A stretch of 64,000 nucleotides of DNA from Tribonema minus (Eukaryota > Sar > Xanthophyceae > Tribonematales > Tribonemataceae): assembly GCA_017506865.1 (NCBI GenBank), contig JAFCMP010000135.1, positions 682,001-746,000 of the forward strand. The letters run 5' to 3'. The position numbers were made by a program, and so were the translations under genes. A model generated the notes under the pieces. The model was given only the letters and a program-made list of their open reading frames with translations. It did no database searches and was not told the DNA's origin. Each line of letters starts with the position of its first letter. Position 1 is the first letter of the stretch. Below are positions 24,301 to 36,867 of this stretch, one piece after another.

Positions 24301-27300
24301 AGCTGGTTGAGGACATGATTGCGTGCGGCGTGGAGCCGGACACCATAACGTACAACAGCCTCCTGAATGCGTACGCGAAGAAGGTGCGTGAGGTTGCCGG
24401 GGGGGGGCGTGGCAGGATGCCAAGGGGGGGGGGGATCTCAGGCCTTGGGGTACAGTCGTGATGGCACGTATCGCCTGCTGCATCTTGTGGCTTGTGAGTG
24501 CATGCTGTGAGATCAAAAGTCTAACTCGCCACGCGCCCTGAGGTGCCTCGGACGTGCATGGATGCGCGAGTAATGCGTCAATGTTGAAGTCGAGCCGCTC
24601 AAAAGTGGTGTGGTCGACCCCCAGCAAATGGTGCAGGGGCAGCAATACGCGCCCGCTTTGCATACTCCCAGTGAAGCAAGACTGCCCCCCCCCCCCCTCC
24701 CCCCCTTAATGGCACCGCCGCCGCATCTACAGGGGCGAGTGGGCCACGGCGCTCACGGCGCTGGAGACGATGCGCGAGCGCGACATCACACTGACTTTCT
24801 GCCACATCAAAGTTGAAGTTGATTTTTTCAAGTTTGAATTTGACCTAGAATTGAGGTTGCTCCGACCGGCACTCGCAGGGCGAGTGGGCCAAGGCGCTGA
24901 CGGCGCTGGAGACGATGCGCGAGCGCGGCATCACGCTTACTTTGCCGCATCATTGTTGAAGTTGACCCACCCCGAATAGGCAAGTTGACTCACCTAAACT
25001 TTGAAGGCAATCCAGCCGCCGCGGCCTTCGCTCTCTACAGGGCGAGTGGGTCAAGGCGTTGAAGAGGCTGGAGACGATGCGCGAGGGCGGCACACACACT
25101 TTACTGACTAATCAAAGTTGAAGGTGACCCCTTTGACCCAGACTTGAGGTTGCTCCACCCGCACGGCGCAGGGCGAGTGGGCCAAGGCGCTCACGGCGCT
25201 GGAGACGATGCGCGAACGCGGCATCACGCAGAGCGCCATGACGTTCGGCGCGGCGATACAGGCGTGCGAGCGCGCGCGGGAGTGGGAGCGTGCGGTGGCG
25301 CTGCTCAGCAAGGCGACCGCCGCAGGCGTGCCGCCGACGACATTTGCGTACAACTTTGCCATGAGCGCGTGCGTGCACGCGGGGCGCCTCGACCGCGCGC
25401 TGGAGCTGCTGGAGGAGATGAAGGGCAAGGTGTACATGTAGGGTACACCATGTATTTATTCATTATGAATAATAGCAACGTTCCAACTAAATTAAAGTTT
25501 GTACAATTGAGGTTGGCCGCTTGCGTCGCGCGCTCGCCGGAGCTGCCGCAGGAGATGTAAAGCCCACTTGCGGCGGCGGCACGCAAATCGTCGATGATTC
25601 CTGTGACCCGATGGGCGCAGGGTGGCCCATGGCCCATGGGTATGTATGTGCTCCTGAGAGATAATTGCGTTGTCATCAGTGGACCTAACATGTACATTAA
25701 GGCGCTTCAAAGACTTAAATGACCGCTGCAGGAGTGTCTGGCACTGCGTCAAAGCACCCTGCAAAGTGATCGCGAGCTGCAGCCAATGACGCCTGCGAGG
25801 CCCGCGTGAGAGCATCACCCGCCGCGCGGTCGCTTCCTGCGCGTGCGCATCACCTCAGCAGTGGTCAGCAGCGCCACTGTTGAAGTTATCAAAGTTGAAG
25901 TAGCGGCAGGCTCGATGACAAGCCGTATCTCGGTCATGCACGGGCCCAGTACATGCATCACTGCTCTGTGTACGTTTGCTGCCGCCTTTCTAACTGCGCA
26001 TTGCCGCCGCCGTCGCCGCCGTCAGGGCCTCGCGATGGACACGATGACCTACGGCATCATCATCTTTGCGCGCAGCAAGGGCAGCGACTACAGGGCATGT
26101 CTCCAGCTGCTCGACGCCATGAAGGCGGAGGGCGTGCGCCGCGATTGGTGAGTGCTGCCGCATTCGTGGCGGTGGAGCAGTGTCGCGTGCATTTGGCGGT
26201 AGTACGGCAGTGCACTGCTGCGATACAGTTGAGCACTGCTGCAATACAGTTGAGCACTGCTGCGGTTTTGATCGAGCATGCAACTTCAACACAGATCCGG
26301 TCGTCGGAGAGATGTAGTCCGCGATGCGTCGTGCAGAGAACTCAAAATCAAGTTTGACAGGCAGGTATGCTCGCTGGTGCAGTGAAACGGCCAGTCGCTG
26401 GTTATGCCAGGGACGCGTCGCAGGCAAGCAAGCGCGAGGCTGTGGCGACGCACGCATACTTCTGCTCTGCAGGACTTGAAGTATTTTGACGTTCGTGCCG
26501 CGGAGAACTACCATGCGCGCTCGCAACAAGCTTGTCCCAGCGCTTTGGCGTGTGGCCTATCGTTGGTCTTGCGAGAGAGTGAGAGAGAGAGAGCTGCGCA
26601 ATCGGTCACAAGGCTGTCGCGCGGCGTACACACCTTGTACTTCAAGGTGAAGTAGGACGCTGGGTACATTGAAGTACGTGCTGGGGAGGCCTGCATGCGC
26701 GCTGACGACGAGCTTGCCCCACCGCTTTGGCGAGTAGCTGGAATTGATTGTGCTGGAGAGAGAGCTATTGGTCAGGAACACAGCGGCAGCTCCTCTCAAG
26801 CGCGTGCCATCGCACAACGCGGTGGCACAGCACGCACCTCTGCAGCAGGTGCCTGCAGCCGCCTCACTGAGCAACGACACAGGTGCACCGCGCTCCTCTC
26901 GCTTCCCATGCCGTGCTGGTGACGCTGAGCACGTTAGCGAGGCAGCAGCACTTGCCATCAAATTAAATAAATATGTGAAGCGCACTTCCGCAACAGGTGC
27001 CTGCAATGGGTGTGAGATTTGCCTCACGCGGCACGCCAGTGCTCACGAAGGACCGACCTGAGCCCTGCTGCGCCATCTACGCTCGCCTCGCTACTGAGCA
27101 CTGACACGCGTGCACCACGCGCCCCTCGCGTCTCCGCTGTCCCTGCGCGCGCAGGTACAGCTACCACGCCGTGCTGGTGGCGCTGAGCAAGGGCCAGCAG
27201 CACGAGCGCGCGCTGGAGGTGTTTGAGGAGATGAAGGCGGACGGCGTTCCGCCAGACCTCGCGTGCTACAGGCGAGTCTCCTGAGCTTTTTTCACCCTGT

Positions 27301-30300
27301 GTTCTGTTGAAAAAGGTGTGTTTTTTTCCTGTATTCCAGGTATGTAGGTAGTTTCAAACATGGTTGTGACTTTGTTAGCATCAGGCGTCCCAATCTCGCG
27401 TGCTACAAGCGAGTCCTCCATGCTCTTTCTTGCTGTACTTCAGTTGTGTAATGCAAGGAACGTTGTTGACTTTGATGGCATCTGGGGGGGCGCGAGTCCT
27501 CCACGCTCCTAGACGTATTTGGTCTTGCAATTCAAGAACCTTGCTGAACTTACCTTCGTCAACGTTTGTGACTTCCAAATGCTGAGAACTCAAGTCACAG
27601 TTGTTAAAACCATCTCCAATGTTCAAACGGGGGGTTGAAGTCAGAGATGGTGAATGGGCAGCAGTTGGTCAGGCAGTCAGCCCTGACACCAATCGACCAC
27701 AGTCAGCGGAGGGGCGGCAGTGGCCGCGGGGCCCTGTCAACAGCTCTCAGCACTTCGCCGGCAACTTCAAAGACGCTCACAAGAACTGGCGGGGGGGGGG
27801 GGGGGGGGGGGCGTGTATGTTGCTCCCGTCCCCAATGCCGAGATGGGGCACTGGAGGGACATCTTGGAGGCCACATTCATCGCCCCTCCCCCTGGCGCGG
27901 CCTTTAGCGCTGCCTTCAGGCTGAGGCCTCGGCTCGATTCTCTTGTAGGATGGCGCCTCTAGCCTGAACAGACGTCTGTAACCGTCCTTCGTGACTGTCA
28001 TCGCCGCCATGCGACTCGCTCGCGCCTGCGTCCCCTGCTCCCACTCCCCACTCACCTCTGACCCCTTGTACCTGTCGTTTGCAACTGCCATCGCCAACAC
28101 GAGACTTGCGCGCCTGCGTCCCCTGCTCCCACCCCCTGCGCTCACCCCTGCCCCTACATACCTACCCTCGTCCCGTCGTGTCCACGCTCAGCACCATGCT
28201 GCGCGTCTGCCTCAAGAGCGGGCGCTGGCAGGAGGCACTGCAGTTTGTAGAAGAGGTGAGGCAGAAGTGACCTATACGTAGCGATTCGTGCGCGTTTGTG
28301 AGTGCAGGGTTTGGGGGGGGGGGGGGGGGGGCGATTGTGAGAACAGGGTTGGGGGCAGGAAGGGAGGGGGGGGGGCTGGTATGTTTGTATGTTGCCGCTT
28401 GCTGCGCAGTTCGACTTAGATCGCTGATGCTGCCCAACAGATACCTGCATACCTGCGCACAAAGGTACTGCTCAAGCGGCTGTAGACTCCATGTCACTGT
28501 CGCCATTAGTATGTTGCAGCAACAGCAGCTGAGGCATCGGGTCACCCACCGCACCTTGTTCCGCCGATACCTATTGCAGCTAGAAGTAGAGGGTCTGCAT
28601 TTCCTGTCCTCAGAGGTAGATAATGGTAGCATGAGTTTTGCACCTGTGCTTCCATGTGCTACACCACAGCAGGCTGTTGTTGGCAGATCTGGGTGTCATT
28701 CGTGCTCCTTTCAGAGCACACCCTGTGCTTGCACTGTGCGCACTGGAACTGTCGCAGCATCAGGTCACGCTTGTTTGCACCTCACTCGCGATTGACGGCA
28801 CCGTGTTGATACGATGCGCCAGTCCTGATGCCGCGTCATGTGAGCGCAGCGCCGTGCAGCCCTGGTCACCAGTGAACATACTCACCAACAATCCCTCACC
28901 TGCATCCCCACGACGGTCACTCCACCACACGCGACAGTTCCGACGTCCATGTAGGTACTCGTGGAGGCAGTGCCAGGTGGCTCAACTCACCAACAATCAT
29001 ACCAACCCCCAACCCCTCACGGGCACCCCATTTCCTCTATTCCATGCGCCGCAGATGCCGCGGCGAGGCGTGCAGCCCATCCCCTTCCAGTACAAGTGCG
29101 CCGTGCAGGCGTGCGAGGCGGCGGGGCGGCCGCAGGTGCGTCACACATTGCACTTCATGTTGGTACTTCAAGCTTGGTCCCACGCGCAAGGGACGCACTT
29201 TCCCGTCTGTTGAGCGCACTCAATAGGCTCGCTTTGTCGACCAGCGCATCACAATTGGCGCGTCCGCGTGCGACCGCGGTCTCATCTGGACGTTCAGGCT
29301 CAGGGCGGGGGCGCAAGGGCACTACGACTTGGCCCGTTGCCGTGTGCACAGCGGCGGCACGTGCTATATTCCATCATGCTGAGTTGTGTGGTGTTCAATG
29401 TGGCCTTGCTTGCGGTCTCAGTCGCTCTCCCGGGCGGCGCCGTGTCAGCGGAGCTGCATTGTTTGTGTGTCAGCGCTCCGCTCGCGCATCTATCGATCGG
29501 TCCTCACGCCCGCGTCGCCAAAGCGGGATGCGCAGCTCTTGCGTGCGCAGCTGTAGCAGTGAGAGCCGCACGCATGCAGCAGCTGTGTACCTGCATACCG
29601 CCTGCAGCCGCAAACCTACTGGACATTCATGAGAACAGCACCTCTCACTATCGCGGCAACGCCTACAGCACCCTCCCCCGCTGCGCCTGCCTGCCATGTT
29701 ATGGGCACTGCACAAGCGGCATGCTCGTCTCTCGTCGCGCAGTGAGCGTCGGCCGCACTGCCTCTGCGGATGCTCCCCGCCTCTCCCTCTGCACTCCCCG
29801 CGTGCACTGTGCGCCGTGCCGTGACAGCGCCTGCCACACCCCAGCTGCGCCTGCCCGCCTCGGACGCTGCGTACGCAGCACACTCCTCTCATTATTTGTT
29901 TGTCCGGTGCGTGTCGACCGTACCTGCGCCGATAATCCCGTCGCTTTGTGCATTCGCCTTTCACGCGCTGCGCGCAGGAGGCGCTGCGCGCATTCGACCA
30001 CGCCGTCAAGCACGGCGTCATACCGGATGCCGACACGTACCGGGCCGCCATCCGTGCCTGCAAGGAGGCAAGTGGGCACGATCTCTGCCGGTCATTGCTG
30101 CCACGACCAGTCCTTGCTGCATATAGAAGTGTGCCGGAAGGGGGTTCGCTGGCAGCCGACACGTGCCGCCAACGCTAACTAGATGCGCTTGTCAAATGCT
30201 TGCTGCCTGAAGAAGAGTGCCTGAATGGGCTACGCTGGCAGCGAACATGTGGTGCCAATGGTCTCTAGACCCCCCCCCCCCCCCCGCCGCCTCCTGGCTC

Positions 30301-30835
30301 TCTTTACTTCCTGAGACGTATCCCCTGGTTGATGACACGTAAAGGTACACAGCATTTGCTACATGCACATTATGATGCAGGGCCGCTGCTCTTCGCGATA
30401 CAGATCAAGATCTTGGAGGTGAATGCGGTGCAGCAACGCGCCGCTCGTGCCAGGGTGCGCCTCCTCTGACCCCGCCGCTTCGCACCGCTGCTGCGCATGC
30501 CGCGCTGACCCGCCCCGCAGGGAGGCATGCCCGAGCGCGCCGCCCAGATCACCGACGACATGATAGTCCAGACCATGAGCAAGCCCTTCTTCCGCAGCGG
30601 CCGCGGCGGCGGCGCTGCTGCTGCCCCCTCCGGCCGTTCTTCAAACGGCGGAAGGCGGCGGCAGCAGCAGCCGTCGGCAGGCGGCGGCGGCGGCAGCAGC
30701 AGCGGCGGCGGTGGCGGCAGCGGCGGCGGCGGCGGCAGCGGCAGCAGCGCCGCCACGCGCGCCGCCGCTGCCACCGCGCTGGATGCTGCCGGCGTGCCCT
30801 ACGGCCAGGGCGGCGGCAGCGGCGCCGCTGCCTGA
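15356..30835 (+). CDS. Pentatricopeptide repeat (PPR) protein, 16 exons
   Basis: Exons 15356-15789, 17344-17618, 18316-18554, 19448-19570, 20103-20225, 21000-21311, 21939-22172, 23079-23198, 24276-24383, 25172-25429, 26026-26147, 27155-27271, 28192-28255, 29055-29135, 29978-30067 and 30521-30835 join in phase to about 1004 residues. An Ala/Arg-rich organelle-targeting-like leader (MTRCWAAAAVGG) precedes a long run of 35-residue PPR units. Typical units are EMRSEGLAPNEVTYNVVLS, AGIAPDVVSYNTLINAYARC, AAGVKPNVMAYRGCIIACEQ and CGVEPDTITYNSLLNAYAK. Such proteins bind organelle RNA one base per repeat and act in its processing, stability or translation. No DYW, E or SMR domain is visible. The C-terminus is a low-complexity Gly/Ser/Ala tail. 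Donors after exons 12 and 15 read GC instead of GT. Introns fall near repeat borders and are packed with echoes of exon edges. Confidence 0.9.
16988..17270 (+). repeat. Three echoes of PPR exon 2 acceptor and 5' end
   Basis: The real exon opens after CTGCAG at 17343 with AGTCAACAAGCGGTGGGGCT. Related acceptor-plus-exon segments end their AG at about 16998, 17135 and 17220. Each continues for 20-50 exon-like bases before diverging. Confidence 0.85.
17715..18178 (+). repeat. Four echoes of PPR exon 2 3' end
   Basis: Diverged copies of the last ~55 bases of exon 2 (CAGGCGGACGACGCGCTGTC through GAGGGCCTCG plus donor) occur at about 17715-17775, 17829-17890, 18003-18055 and 18107-18170. Several end in GTGAG. 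Confidence 0.85.
18596..18905 (+). repeat. Two echoes of PPR exon 3 3' end and donor
   Basis: Segments at about 18596-18684 and 18815-18904 reproduce the end of exon 3 up to TCGTACACGCACCTGGTGAG. They are separated by TTGAAGTTGA-rich sequence. Confidence 0.9.
21562..21597 (+). repeat. Interstitial TTAGGG-like tract
   Basis: Degenerate TTAGGG units (GATAGGGTTAGGATTAGGGT) lie within a PPR-gene intron. Confidence 0.8.
22257..22437 (+). repeat. Two near-perfect echoes of PPR exon 7 3' end and donor
   Basis: The last ~58 bases of exon 7 (CGCATGCGCGAGGCGGGCTT through AACCTCATACAG) recur at about 22259-22316 and 22378-22434, each followed by GTG. They appear identical to the exon, which implies recent duplication or conversion. 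Confidence 0.95.
22485..23078 (+). repeat. Tandem units carrying PPR exon 8 acceptor and 5' end
   Basis: Units of about 165, 164 and 183 bases end in a C-homopolymer, a CAG acceptor and TGCTTCGGCGATGCTCGCCT-like exon starts at 22567, 22732 and 22896. The true exon starts at 23079. The unit body includes GACGACCAACAGGCGCTGTT. Confidence 0.95.
24730..25105 (+). repeat. Three echoes of PPR exon 10 acceptor and 5' end
   Basis: Copies of CAGGGCGAGTGGGCCAAGGC plus the following ~40 exon bases (to GAGACGATGCGCGAGCG) start at about 24732, 24878 and 25039. The true exon begins at 25172. TTGAAGTTGA words lie between units. Confidence 0.95.
27385..27515 (+). repeat. Echoes of PPR exon 12 3' end and GC donor
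   Basis: CTCGCGTGCTACAAGCGAGT at about 27394, and a shorter GCGCGAGTCCTCC near 27489, repeat the end of exon 12 together with its GCGAGT donor (27272). Confidence 0.7.
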
Positions 30836-33091
30836 ACCTGGCATGCGATGGTAAAAGGGCTGCGGTGGTGGATTGCGGCAGCGTTCGGCCTCCGTTGTCA
30901 GGGGCTCACGAGCTTTTGTACGCTGCGCCTGTGCGCGCCGATGCGGATGTTTCCTTGGCGGCTGTGCGCCAGCGCTTGCAGAGCGCGTGCCCCAGGAACG
31001 GCGCTGGGAGGTTCCTGGAAGCTTCGTCGTAGGCGGCAGCGCGCGCTGCGGTTTCTGATGATGGTCTTCTGCGTTGAGTGACCTTTTGCGCAGGCAGCAG
31101 TGCTGGTCAAGCATTTGCCGCAAGCGGAGAAGGGATCTCTTTCGCAGGATCCCAAAGCAATGCGCTCGCGTTACTTCTAGGAATAGCTTTGGTGCAGCGC
31201 CACGCCTCTCTTCCCGCGCGCCCGTTCTCGACGATTACGTTGCCACAGTAGCGGGGGCGCACGAGTTCCCGCGTTCCCATACTCCTATCGCACCTTTGTT
31301 TTTGCACCGTGGTTTGCGCTAAATGCATGTTAGCTGAGGCGTCGACTACCTGCGCGTCGTGTTCTTCTGGCTGCTGCTTTCGCATGCGAGCACGAAGCTG
31401 TGTGCAGCTACATGTAGCCATTGCACTTTGGATTGTTTTGTTGCGCTGAGCAAATCACACATGCCTATGCTCCTGTACACGGGAGTGTGCACGCACGCAG
31501 ACGTGCTTTGATCATCCAAGCAATTGCATTTAGGCTACATAGGCCTCGTTCGGGTGCTGGCCCTCTGTAGCTGCTCGGTGCTCAACAGCAGGTGCGTGCT
31601 TGCTAAGAGGAGGCCACACGCTGACAGAAACAGCAGCAACAGTGCTGATGCTTCACCCAACTGAAGCACTGCGTGCCTATGCGGGCCTCAACGGTTTGCA
31701 CACCTCCAAACTTACAAATGTGGTGTTACCCTTGATGAGTGCATGAGGTTGAACTTATCTTGTCTGCGCGCGCGCGCGCGCATGTTTTTGCCTCATCTCA
31801 CGCCTTGCTGCAGTTAGCACACCAACTGCTTCATGTTGCAGCATATGCCACATAGCTTACACCATGCGTCAAGGTGTGAGCTGTCTGGGTCCACCACTGG
31901 TTTTGCCTCGTGAGCTCAAATGTCATGCTGCAAGCACACACTGTGACAATGTGCTAGCATGCTCGACAATGAGAAGTGCCTAGCTATAGACTAAAAGCAA
32001 GCGGCTGTGCTGTACAACATGTTGGGGAGATTTTGGTGTTGAGTTCAATGTGCCCCTGATGAGTCCTGTTGCGCCACAGGGCGGTTTGGGCGGATCTATT
32101 CTGCAACCGCCGCCGCATTCACTTGCTGCTGCTGCTGCCTCTCTAGCAAGAAGATGAACAGCAGCAAGGGCGAGGAGGAGAAGGACAAGGTGAGTGGAAA
32201 CTTTACTGGAAACTGGCACGTGCAGCTCCTTCGAGTGCGTAGTACATTCACGCGCGTGTAGCAAGGTGTAGCAAAGAGCACAGAGGGCACTTCGAAAAGA
32301 ACGGCAGGATGCCGCGGTCGACTCTAGGGTACCGTCCCTGGAGGCGATCGTGGTGTTCTTCGACCTCGTGCACTGCGAGATGAGGTCTGTGATTGCACAC
32401 GGCGCTGCAATCATCAGCTTCCCATGTCTGATGCGCTGCAGCAATACTACCTGTCAACGGCACATCACTGAGGCGTTGGCACCAGAAGCAGCCTGCTCTG
32501 CGGAAATGCCTTCGTGTCCTCTCTTTGGGCGGCGGCAAGCCCAGGGCGCCCTCCTAATGTTTGGCTCGTGGTGCTCTCTGTGCTCTTTGAAAGTAGTGCG
32601 TTGGCGGATGAAGAGCCCAGAGGCCCCATGGCACCCACAACACAATTGCTCGACTGTAGACAGTTCGCTCATCTCAGCTACACCTATCTCAATAATAGGG
32701 TTCCTTGGCCTGGGCTTGTAGCAAGTGTTAGGCGTAGCTGCAGTGTAGCTGAAGGCTGGAGAGGCATCGGACATAGGCCAGGCTAATCAGCCTGGTTTGA
32801 GATCCACTGCAGTGGGGAGGGGATACGGGTGTCTGTCCTGGTGCGGCCCCCCCTTTGCTGCTGCTCTCGCAGATGGCTCTGTGTCAACCGCGTGGTTGCC
32901 TCCAGACAGTTCCCTGTCACTGACGGCGGTTGGCGATGTGCATGCAATACTGAATCGCGGGAGGGTAGCACATGTTGTTTTCCCTCCTCTGGGGGTATGG
33001 GGGTATTCCGCTGCCTCCGTGCTTCCCGGGCCGTCCCTATGTCCGATGCACGCCTCCAAGTCCTTCAGTATATATTGTCCTCGAACGCTGA

Positions 33092-33222
33092 AAGCTTGCA
33101 CACAGAAGTCTTTTTGACTGGTGGATACGGTGATACTGTTTGACTCGTGGCCAATTGCTGCAGCAGCGGCGACCACGGTTTTTTGGTGGAAGGCACTTGC
33201 GGCTAACCATCCCTTGTCACCT
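33092..33222 (+). repeat. Dispersed ~135-bp repeat, copy B
   Basis: This is related throughout to 10987-11126, starting AAGCTTGCACACAGAAGTCT, with small indels. The two copies are 22 kb apart in the same orientation. Confidence 0.75.
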
Positions 33223-35134
33223 AGAGCTCTACGATCTTTTGATTCGTTTTCATTGTTAGAATTGCATGAAAAGGGAGCAGTAAATGTACCAGTAGTTGTG
33301 GTAGTGGTAGGTCCCTCGCTATGGTCTCCACCTTGAAGCGGTGCGGGGGCTTGGTGGTGAGCCTTGGGCAAGCTCGCTGCTGTACTAAGAGAGACCCAGG
33401 CAGGTGATGGCATGGCCCTTGCATGTGCCGGTGCTGAGCACTGTTGTTGACGCCAAGTTGAAGCTGTGGAGCAGCCCGGCGCCTCCTGAGTGCGGCAACC
33501 TACGATACCCGCGCCCGAATGGACATCCTTCTAGGTGAGTCGACAGGCATGGGTAGGTATTGTTACGGATGCCGTGTACATGTTGACACAAGTGCGCATG
33601 GCAGATTCGCATGTGCACATGCAAGATTCACCAGTCCTTCAGTTGAAGTGACCCCGTGCTGCGATCATCATTCCCGAACACGTAGCACAGAGCAGCTAAC
33701 TGCAGCATCTAGTGCTGATCGCATTGCGGTGGTTGTGACTGGATGCTTTCCATTGCAACTTCATGCCAGTTTCCACATTTCACATTGCGGCGTATCACCG
33801 CCAATCGATGCATACTGATCATGCGCCGATGGCTGATTTGTCCCTTGCACAGACATCGGAGCACTGCAAGCACATCATAGCAAGACTTATTGGCACTAAC
33901 TACCCGCCAAGCAGAACATCCAAGCAGAACATTCTTCACCTGCGCGAATTCCCCGCAAGGTCAGCACTGCTTGCGGGTCCATGTACTGAAGCAGAGCACT
34001 CACTGGCCGTCACACGATGTGCTGTTTGCAGTGAGCGCAGTGCCTCTTCTTTGTGTGAGGTTGAAACACCGTACCTTCTTGCTCTCGCATGCAAGTAGCC
34101 ATGTCGTGGTATACTTGTATCGTCTGCATCACATTAGTCCGCGTTCATCTGTCAATGGTCATTTGTGTAAGCTGGTCGTCATCGTTTAGACCTGGATGTA
34201 CTGTACTGGCTACAGTACACATACAGTACACAAAGAGTGCGTGCAGAGGTTGCGGTCGCCACGCTGTACTCTGACAGTCAGTCCACTGTCTGCTACATTG
34301 CTTGTCACGTGATCTGCAGGTGGCAATGCTCAAGACAACGTGAGCACTGGCGCGCACGTGACACAAGTGACCTGATCAACACAAGCAGTGGCACAGTGTT
34401 GCGTGCTACCTTCGAAGAAGCCTTCTCACACGCTAGATGGTTGGAGCAGGGCATTGGGAAGGAGATATGGCTTACATGAGAAGGTTGATGTTTGGCACAA
34501 GGGCGTACACTTTACGCTGTCCTGTTCCAGCAGACTAATAGCCGCATGCTGCGCTCTATTGAAGCTTACAATGATTATGACTGTTTGTACTTCAGTGCCT
34601 TCTTTTTTAAAAGAGTCTTGTTTGAGTGTTACCCATGCTTGCCAGTGCCTTACCTCTGCTATAGTGCTGCTGCAGCACCAAGTTGGGACAAGCTGTTGTG
34701 ATGCTATCCTTTCTGTTGATGCAAGTCTCATGCACTACTGAATTACCAAGGTGTTGCATGTGAGGCGCTCAAAACGCTTGCTCGCCTATACCATCGGCCA
34801 TGAGAAATATGCATGCACGCAGTGCAGAGGGAGAAGATGTATTGCTGCTGCAGGCACGCAGTGCAGGTGCCAAAGCCACAGCAAAGCACAGTCTATTGAA
34901 CAATCCTGGAGAAACTGAGGTATAAGTGACCAAATGTGATGGCCACGACCTGTGGAATAGCCCCAAGCACACATGTCATGACATGCCAAACAGGCAATGC
35001 CTGCTGAACCAGATGCTGTATCATGCAAGCAGGCAATGCCTGCTGAAACAGATGCTGTATCATGTGAAGGAACGCAAAAGAACCTTTCACTAGAGAGCAT
35101 TCCGCAAGTGCTACAGTACGACTGTATCATCAAG

Positions 35135-35200
35135 AGCTCTGTACTTTTTATTAATTCTCGCTCAGGGCGCGAAAAAGCCCAGATGATTGGCATCTACATT
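35135..35200 (-). repeat. Short dispersed repeat, copy 1 (reverse)
   Basis: Read on the minus strand it contains ATCATCTGGGCTTTTTCGCG then CCCTGAGCGAGAATT. Related copies lie at about 40160-40255, 48474-48530, 49040-49105 and 56058-56110. Confidence 0.75.
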
Positions 35201-36867
35201 GTTGCTCTGCCAGAGGAATACCGCAGCTGTTCGTGCAGCAGAACACGGCTGAACAGCGACAACGCAGAGAGGTAGCAGCTTTGTGGTCTCAAAACTCATA
35301 TCAGAGTGCAGCACAGCTCACACATGTCAACACAAGCCAACTTTCGCCTGCACAACTTGACGTCGCGCCTGACGCAATGCAGCGTGCGTCCTTGCAGTCT
35401 TGGACCTGTGAAATGGAATTGCGTCATGAGATAGAATTACTAGAGACCAGCGCCTGCTGTATGGCTCTGGAGAACTGGTCAAGCATGTATGTATTCCCCG
35501 AACGTTAACATGACATTCATACGATCGCACATGAGATCCCCCTAATAAGGACCCTCAAGGGGGGCGTCGACCGAAACAGTTTCGACGAGCATTTGCAAGT
35601 GACACGGCTGGTACTAGCTAGGGCGACTGGAACGGAGCAGCAGTGAAGGGCGCTGGGGGAGGCGGCGTTTTCTTGAGCAGCAACCATGATGGAAATGGGG
35701 CCTATGCCAGGTAACACCCTTGCTGAGAAAACTAGGGACTCCAGCCCGAATCGCTTCCTTGTGTGTAGGCGAGTGTGCTGATATGAATTGATTAAAACCA
35801 GGCAGCTTCTGAGAAGTTTGGCGCTGTGTGAAGTATTGGTGCTGCCAGCGAAGCAGGACCAGATCATGAATTGTCAGAAACGCAGCTGCTTCGGCGACTC
35901 TTCTGTCAAAGCCGTCAAAGCTGTTTTTACTGCAGGCGCACGCCGAAAGGCAGTGCAGTGGTCGTTGAAGCACCAACAAAAAAATACTGAGAAGGTAACA
36001 CCAAGGCGATGTAGATCAAGGCACTCAGCTTTGAGAAACACGGCTGATGGTCATGATGGTCAAGATGACCTACAACCTTCACTCTGTTGCCCCTGTTTCG
36101 GGCAGAGGCGATTGCTGTCTTTTTCTGCTAGCCTTTTCCACCGGAACGGCAAAACAGCGTTGTTGCAGTGTGGTTTTTCGCATCAATCTGACTGTAAACT
36201 ATGAGCGCGCTGCCACAAGTGTTGAAGTTGCACAGGCAGGTGGGGAGAACGCAGCAGTGACCGGCAGTAGTAATTGGACGGTAGGAAACTGACCAAACTC
36301 AAGAGGAACCAATAGCGATGACCACTCTCGCCCACCATGCAGCAACAGCGGCATCATCACTTGTGCTTGTGCCATGCCATCAAGCCCATTTGAGAGACTC
36401 ATCCTTTATACAGCGTGGCATACACAAACCTTCTCAAGTCTACAGTCAACCAGCACTTCAAGTGACAGACAGGCAAGCCACCAGTAAACACACTCACCGC
36501 ACACCAACTAGGCGAGTACTCAGCGCCGGTGACTGCATCAGGTCGGCAACACAGGTAGTTCACTTGGCAGTGACCTTCTGCACAGTGCCACTAGGCCACT
36601 TTAGCGCACACACGCGTGACCATGCGGTCCGACAGAGCGCGCAGCGCCAGCACCAGCGCCAAAATGTCTAGTCGACCTTGTCAGGATGCCAGGTTGCCCA
36701 CGCAACGGAACGTGCCTTCGAGCCATTTTTGAATCGTTGCGCACATTCGGAGCGGCGCTGTCGCCCGCACGTCGTCCCCCACAACTTCAACATGTGATCC
36801 AAAAGGCAAGACAGAAACCCTGAGCTGTCACCTCGCGAAATTCGTGGATGACACAAGGCCAATGGAT

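Noticed and set aside
30381-30419. Possible 39-base exon between PPR exons 15 and 16
   Set aside because: It has AG and GT borders, but exons 15 and 16 already join in phase and the encoded peptide does not look like PPR sequence.
32154-32190. Possible micro-exon starting MNSSKGEEEKDK before GTGAGT
   Set aside because: The exon would end in phase 0, but the first resolved YIPF exon needs a phase-1 donor; nothing else links it to a gene.
32787-33413. Minus-strand open frame of about 208 codons
   Set aside because: It runs through the dispersed repeat at 33092-33222, has biased composition, starts without a convincing ATG context and resembles no family; long open frames by chance are common in this GC-rich sequence.
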